A DNA stretch of 9,927 nucleotides from Bifidobacterium breve (GTDB lineage: Bacteria > Actinomycetota > Actinomycetes > Nanopelagicales > Nanopelagicaceae), in contig CALPKA020000011.1 of the NCBI GenBank assembly GCA_943324025.2, positions 1 to 9,927 on the forward strand. Direction: 5' to 3'. Positions within the stretch are counted from its first letter, which is position 1. Every line of letters starts with the position of its first letter. The notes below the pieces were generated by a model. That model made no database searches, was not told the origin of the DNA, and worked only from the letters and a program-made list of their open reading frames with translations. A program made the translations under genes and the position numbers. Below are positions 7,029 through 9,927 of the stretch, one piece after another.

Positions 7029-7604
7029 TTAGTTTTTGAGCGGGAAATCCTTCAGAGCAGCCCATCTCTGATCCGCTGGAGTTTCAGACTCAACCTCTGG
7101 CAGATAGCTCCAATTCTCCCCCTGCTTTTCCTCTAAGCCAGGACAATCTTCCGTACAAAGTGGATTGACTGCAAGATTTAAAATAACCGCATCTCTAATT
7201 GCAGGCTCAAGATCTATCTCATCTCCAACCATGAAACTTAAATCATCCTCTTCCAAATCAATATCATCTGCCTTACTTGATTTTGATCCACGTTTATTTG
7301 CAGATTTATTGGTTGAAATTTCATAGTAATAAAGCTCAGTGAAATTTTCATCAATTGGCCATGAGATTGGCTTCAAACATCTTGTGCACTCACCTGTCGC
7401 CGTCGCCATTACTCGAGCTGTAGCCAGCACTCCTTCATCGACAGATTGCACTCTTAGATCAACCTCAATTACCTCACCTGGCTTCACCGCCAGAAGATCA
7501 ACTCCCACTGGTTCGGTGATTTTTAAATCTAATTGATACTCCCGCATTTCCCCAGCGCGATGCGGCAAATCATGGGTATTAAAGATAAAAATTGATCTAG
7601 CCAT
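7029..7604 (-). CDS. DUF177 / YceD-family protein
   Basis: Member of the DUF177 (YceD) family, which nearly always sits before rpmF and has been linked to 23S rRNA accumulation; its mechanism is not settled. The 191 residues show the family pattern: an N-terminal beta-rich part with GEVIEVDLRVQSVDEGVL, the GECTRCLKPI motif (Cys73, Cys76), then the acidic stretch and EPAIRDAVILNLAVNPLCTEDCPGL (Cys150, Cys154). A low-complexity Lys/Ser insert followed by Asp/Glu residues covers about 99-121. Relatives usually have two further cysteines just after CPGL (CPGLCPECG-like); here that stretch is EEKQGENW, so the second cysteine cluster is reduced. The C-terminal PADQRWAAL motif typical of actinobacterial members is intact. 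It begins 4 bp after the preceding gene, with no strong Shine-Dalgarno sequence, suggesting coupled translation. Confidence 0.92.
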   Translation of the reverse strand: MARSIFIFNTHDLPHRAGEMREYQLDLKITEPVGVDLLAVKPGEVIEVDLRVQSVDEGVLATARVMATATGECTRCLKPISWPIDENFTELYYYEISTNKSANKRGSKSSKADDIDLEEDDLSFMVGDEIDLEPAIRDAVILNLAVNPLCTEDCPGLEEKQGENWSYLPEVESETPADQRWAALKDFPLKN

Positions 7605-7608
7605 GAGA

Positions 7609-8085
7609 CTACTTATTTAAGTCAGAAAGGGCGTGCTTGGTTTCTACTCCGCCTAACTGATCTCTACCTTTACTAATCACATCCAAAGTTTTATTCAAAA
7701 TAACTTCAAGGGTTGCAAGTCTGGAATCGATGTACTCATCAATCTCTTCTCGGTTCTTTTTGCCTTCAAGATTTGCCTCAGCCAAAATTCGAGTTGCTTC
7801 TTTTCGTGCATTTGAAACGATAGTAGTTTGTTCAACTAGGCGCGCAACCTCATCGCGAGCTTGGGCAATGATCCCATCGGCCTGCTTATGGGCATTTTCT
7901 AAAATATCTTCTTTCTCGCGCAATATTGAGATCGCCTTGGCCAGGTCATTAGGGAAAGAGACTTTTACTTGATCAAGTAGTTGCAACATCTCGCCTCTAT
8001 TAATGACACAAGATGCTGAAAGCGGAACAGATCTCGCCTCTTCAACAGCCGCAATTGCTGCTTCTAAATTCTCAACTACATCCAT
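7609..8085 (-). CDS. SepIVA-like (DivIVA-related) coiled-coil protein, shortened
   Basis: Homologue of the mycobacterial DivIVA-family protein SepIVA (Rv2927c), which acts in cell-envelope growth and division; the assignment rests on matching ends and the same place before the DUF177 gene. The N-terminus carries VEEARSVPLSASCVINRGEM, close to the EEARGVPM...CVVPRG block of that protein. The C-terminus carries DEYIDSRLATLEVILNKTL and GRDQLGG, close to its final block. Between them is a charged Ala/Glu/Arg-rich helix, about residues 45-115, predicted to be coiled coil. No signal peptide or membrane segment is seen, so it is cytoplasmic. At 158 residues it is much shorter than the roughly 245 I recall for Rv2927c; the loss is in the central coil. 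AAGGAA in the end of coaD lies 7 nt before the ATG, and the gap to coaD is 2 bp. ATP-synthase b-subunit similarity is only coiled-coil likeness. Confidence 0.82.
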   Translation of the reverse strand: MDVVENLEAAIAAVEEARSVPLSASCVINRGEMLQLLDQVKVSFPNDLAKAISILREKEDILENAHKQADGIIAQARDEVARLVEQTTIVSNARKEATRILAEANLEGKKNREEIDEYIDSRLATLEVILNKTLDVISKGRDQLGGVETKHALSDLNK

Positions 8086-8087
8086 CT

Positions 8088-8570
8088 TTATTCCTTCCGG
8101 CCGACTCTAGATTTTAACTTATCAACGATTGCCGCCGGCATATACGCTGAAACATCGCCGCCATAACTTGCAATCTCTTTAACTAATGATGAAGAAAGGA
8201 ATGAGTGTGAAGGCGCAGTCGACATAAATAGGGTTTCTACGCCCTGAAGTTGCAGGTTCACCTGACTCATTTGTAGCTCATAATCAAAATCGCTTACCGC
8301 CCTAAGACCTTTAACAATTGTCGGAATTTTATTAGTACGGCAGTAATCAACTAGTAGCCCAGACCAGGAATCCACCTTCACATTGGTATATCTAGTGGTT
8401 ACCTCTTTAATCATTTCAATACGTTCGTCAACTGTAAATAATGAACTCTTTGTTTGGTTAACTAGAACAGCGATTACTACCTCATCAAATAATGAACACG
8501 CTCTGGCAATAATATCTAAATGCCCATTTGTGATCGGATCAAATGACCCAGGACATACAACTCTTCTCAT
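8088..8570 (-). CDS. coaD: Phosphopantetheine adenylyltransferase
   Basis: Fourth enzyme of coenzyme A synthesis: transfers AMP from ATP to 4'-phosphopantetheine, giving dephospho-CoA and pyrophosphate, in the cytoplasm. The 160 residues match the usual length. The nucleotidyltransferase motif PGSFDPITNGHLDII (7-21) contains TNGH (14-17), the (T/H)xGH ATP-binding signature. Further family marks are NQTKSSLFTVDERIEMI, VKGLRAVSDFDYELQM (substrate-binding Lys and Arg) and SFLSSSLVKEIASYGGDVS near the C-terminus. It starts 43 bp after rsmD, and the rsmD-coaD pairing is common in many bacteria. The gap contains a small inverted repeat but no Shine-Dalgarno sequence I would trust. The 3' end is 2 bp from the SepIVA-like gene. 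Confidence 0.97.
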   Translation of the reverse strand: MRRVVCPGSFDPITNGHLDIIARACSLFDEVVIAVLVNQTKSSLFTVDERIEMIKEVTTRYTNVKVDSWSGLLVDYCRTNKIPTIVKGLRAVSDFDYELQMSQVNLQLQGVETLFMSTAPSHSFLSSSLVKEIASYGGDVSAYMPAAIVDKLKSRVGRKE

Positions 8571-8613
8571 GAGTAAAACGCTAGCAACTTATTGCTGAGT
8601 TAGCCATTTCTGA

Positions 8614-9198
8614 TCAGAGATTGCGCTCAGTGAGCACTCCATAATGAATGGCACCAGCACCATATGAGCGTACCTTTAACTCAGAAAATCCTTCGGGCCA
8701 GCTAAAGGTTTTACCCTTGGCATCTCGCTCAATTGCAATAACACCAAACTTATTTAGTAGATTTAAATTAAAAATCTTCTTAAGTATTTTCTCAACCTCA
8801 GTGTTTTCTACTTCATATGGTGGATCTATATAAATAATTTCAAAGGAGCCAGTGGCCAAATGGTTTAGATATTCAAAAACAGTTTTGGTATGAACTTTAA
8901 ATTGGCCAACTGCTTCAGACCCAGTTAAAAGAGAAAAGTTATCTTCGCAAACTTTGGCACTCACTGGATTACTTTCAACTGCTTCTACAAGGCCTGCACC
9001 CCTAGATAAAGCTTCAACGCCAACCGCTCCAGATCCAGCGAATAAATCCAAGAAATGTAAACCATCCAAACTACCAAAGGTAGAACTTAATGAAGAGAAT
9101 AAACCTTCGCGAGCGCGATCAGAGGTTGGTCGTGTAATCGATGGAGGTGAAAATAATTTTCTTCCCTTACCCAGACCTGCAATTATTCGCATGCTCAT
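8614..9198 (-). CDS. rsmD: 16S rRNA (guanine(966)-N(2))-methyltransferase
   Basis: S-adenosylmethionine-dependent enzyme that methylates N2 of G966 in 16S rRNA during 30S assembly. The 194 residues begin MSMRIIAGLGKGRKL and continue with TRPTSDRAREGLFSSL, the family's N-terminal RNA-binding block. The SAM-binding motif I is LDLFAGSGAVGVEALSRGA (50-68) and the catalytic motif IV is DPPY (125-128), the form used by N2-guanine and adenine N-methyltransferases. Its start overlaps the recG stop by 4 bp (ATGA), the standard sign of coupled translation. A second in-frame ATG two codons later would give the more usual MRIIAG start; the difference is two residues. The recG-rsmD-coaD order supports RsmD over other DPPY methyltransferases. 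Confidence 0.96.
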   Translation of the reverse strand: MSMRIIAGLGKGRKLFSPPSITRPTSDRAREGLFSSLSSTFGSLDGLHFLDLFAGSGAVGVEALSRGAGLVEAVESNPVSAKVCEDNFSLLTGSEAVGQFKVHTKTVFEYLNHLATGSFEIIYIDPPYEVENTEVEKILKKIFNLNLLNKFGVIAIERDAKGKTFSWPEGFSELKVRSYGAGAIHYGVLTERNL

Positions 9199-9927
9199 GA
9201 TTTGTCCATAAACTTTGCAGCCTCATCCTCTTTTAATCTATCAACCTCATCCCTTAAATCAGGCAAGTGATCTAAGTTTGGATCGGTAGTTAGGATTTTA
9301 TTGGAAACCTCACGTGCCTGATCAATCAAACTCTCATCTCTTAATACCTTTAATAATCGAAGGTGAGATCTTCCGCCTGATTGGGATTTACCCAACACAT
9401 CTCCCTCTTTACGTTGTTCCAAATCTATTCTGGCCAATTCAAAGCCATCTAATGTTGAAGCAACCGCGGTAAGACGGTCAAGGCTAGGTGATCCCTCTGC
9501 TGCGCCACTTACTAATAAGCAAAGTCCAGGTGCGGCTCCTCTTCCTACTCGACCCCGTAACTGGTGCAATTGGGAGACGCCAAATCTATCCGCATCCATA
9601 ATTACCATCATTGTTGCATTAGGAACATCTACGCCAACTTCAATCACGGTGGTAGCAACTAATACTTGAATCTGAGCTGCAGCAAAAGCTTGCATGGTTT
9701 GCTCTTTTGCATCACTACTTAATCTGCCATGCAATACCGCAATCTTTAACCCAGCAAGGGAGCCAGATGCCAACTCTGGCGCAAGCTCTTCTACCGCACT
9801 CATTGGCTCACCATCCATAAACTCCTCACCCAAAAGTTGGGCAGCGGCAATCTCTCGCGCGGTTAATTTCTTATTTGGATTAGCAATTCGCGGCGCGACA
9901 ATATAAACCTGATGCCCCTTATCAACC
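9195..9927 (-). CDS. recG: ATP-dependent DNA helicase RecG, C-terminal part
   Basis: Superfamily 2 helicase that remodels stalled replication forks and branched recombination intermediates. Only the last 243 residues are in the window; the wedge domain and helicase motifs I-III lie beyond base 9927. The reading frame stays open to the edge, starting VDKGHQVYIVAPRI, so the gene is cut by the window and not truncated in the genome. Visible parts are LHGRLSSDAKEQTMQAF (motif IV region), VLVATTVIEVGVDVPNATMM (motif V) and QLHQLRGRVGRG (motif VI with the arginine finger). The C-terminal RecG-specific segment follows: FELARIDLEQRKEGDVLGKSQSG, matching the translocation (TRG) region. The VIEVGVDVP plus LHQLRGRVGR combination is shared with Mfd and PriA relatives, but the C-terminus and the neighbour rsmD favour RecG. 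Confidence 0.96.
   Translation of the reverse strand, partial: VDKGHQVYIVAPRIANPNKKLTAREIAAAQLLGEEFMDGEPMSAVEELAPELASGSLAGLKIAVLHGRLSSDAKEQTMQAFAAAQIQVLVATTVIEVGVDVPNATMMVIMDADRFGVSQLHQLRGRVGRGAAPGLCLLVSGAAEGSPSLDRLTAVASTLDGFELARIDLEQRKEGDVLGKSQSGGRSHLRLLKVLRDESLIDQAREVSNKILTTDPNLDHLPDLRDEVDRLKEDEAAKFMDKS

Noticed and set aside
7021..7037. AAAAAC-N5-GTTTTT inverted repeat at the DUF177 stop, as a terminator
   Set aside because: The stem is almost all A:T with no following T-run, and it overlaps the -35 box of the rpmF promoter, so termination is unlikely.
8583..8596. AGCAA-N4-TTGCT hairpin in the rsmD-coaD gap
   Set aside because: Only five base pairs followed by mixed sequence with a short T stretch; too weak to call a terminator or attenuator.

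Overview
The window is a tightly packed chromosomal segment in which all ten genes lie on the minus strand. In transcription order, from high to low coordinates, they are recG (5' end off the window), rsmD, coaD, a SepIVA-like coiled-coil gene, a DUF177/YceD gene, rpmF, rnc, mutM, smc, ftsY and amt (3' end off the window). This order is typical of Actinobacteria; Streptomyces and Mycobacterium keep much of it. The base composition is low in G+C for that phylum (about 40 percent by eye), gaps between genes are mostly under 75 bp, and several proteins are shorter than their relatives. Together these suggest a streamlined, low-GC planktonic actinobacterium such as the freshwater acI group (Nanopelagicales). 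That placement is an inference from gene order and composition, not from a marker gene.

Region by region: 9195-9927 holds the helicase C-terminal part of RecG, which overlaps the start of rsmD (16S rRNA m2G966 methyltransferase) by 4 bp. A 43-bp gap leads to coaD (coenzyme A synthesis), then 2 bp to the SepIVA-like gene and 4 bp to the DUF177 gene. A good sigma70-type promoter at 6995-7023 feeds rpmF (ribosomal protein L32, 57 aa), which runs almost directly into rnc (RNase III), then mutM (DNA glycosylase), smc, and ftsY (SRP receptor). After a 159-bp intergenic region with GlnR-like sites and inverted repeats comes amt, an ammonium transporter. No gap exceeds 300 bp. I saw no tRNA, rRNA, mobile element or CRISPR array.

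The genes are housekeeping: DNA repair and chromosome organisation (recG, mutM, smc), rRNA and ribosome maturation (rsmD, DUF177, rpmF, rnc), cofactor synthesis (coaD), envelope growth (SepIVA-like), and protein targeting (ftsY). amt begins a probable nitrogen unit that in relatives continues with glnB/glnK and glnD.

The most unusual feature is the Smc protein. It has complete head domains and two arms of matched length, but the globular hinge domain that dimerises every textbook SMC is missing, in frame, and only a short linker of about 35-40 residues lies between the arms. The SepIVA-like protein has a similar internal shortening. Other points of note are an apparent CTG start for rnc and GlnR-box-like sites ahead of amt.
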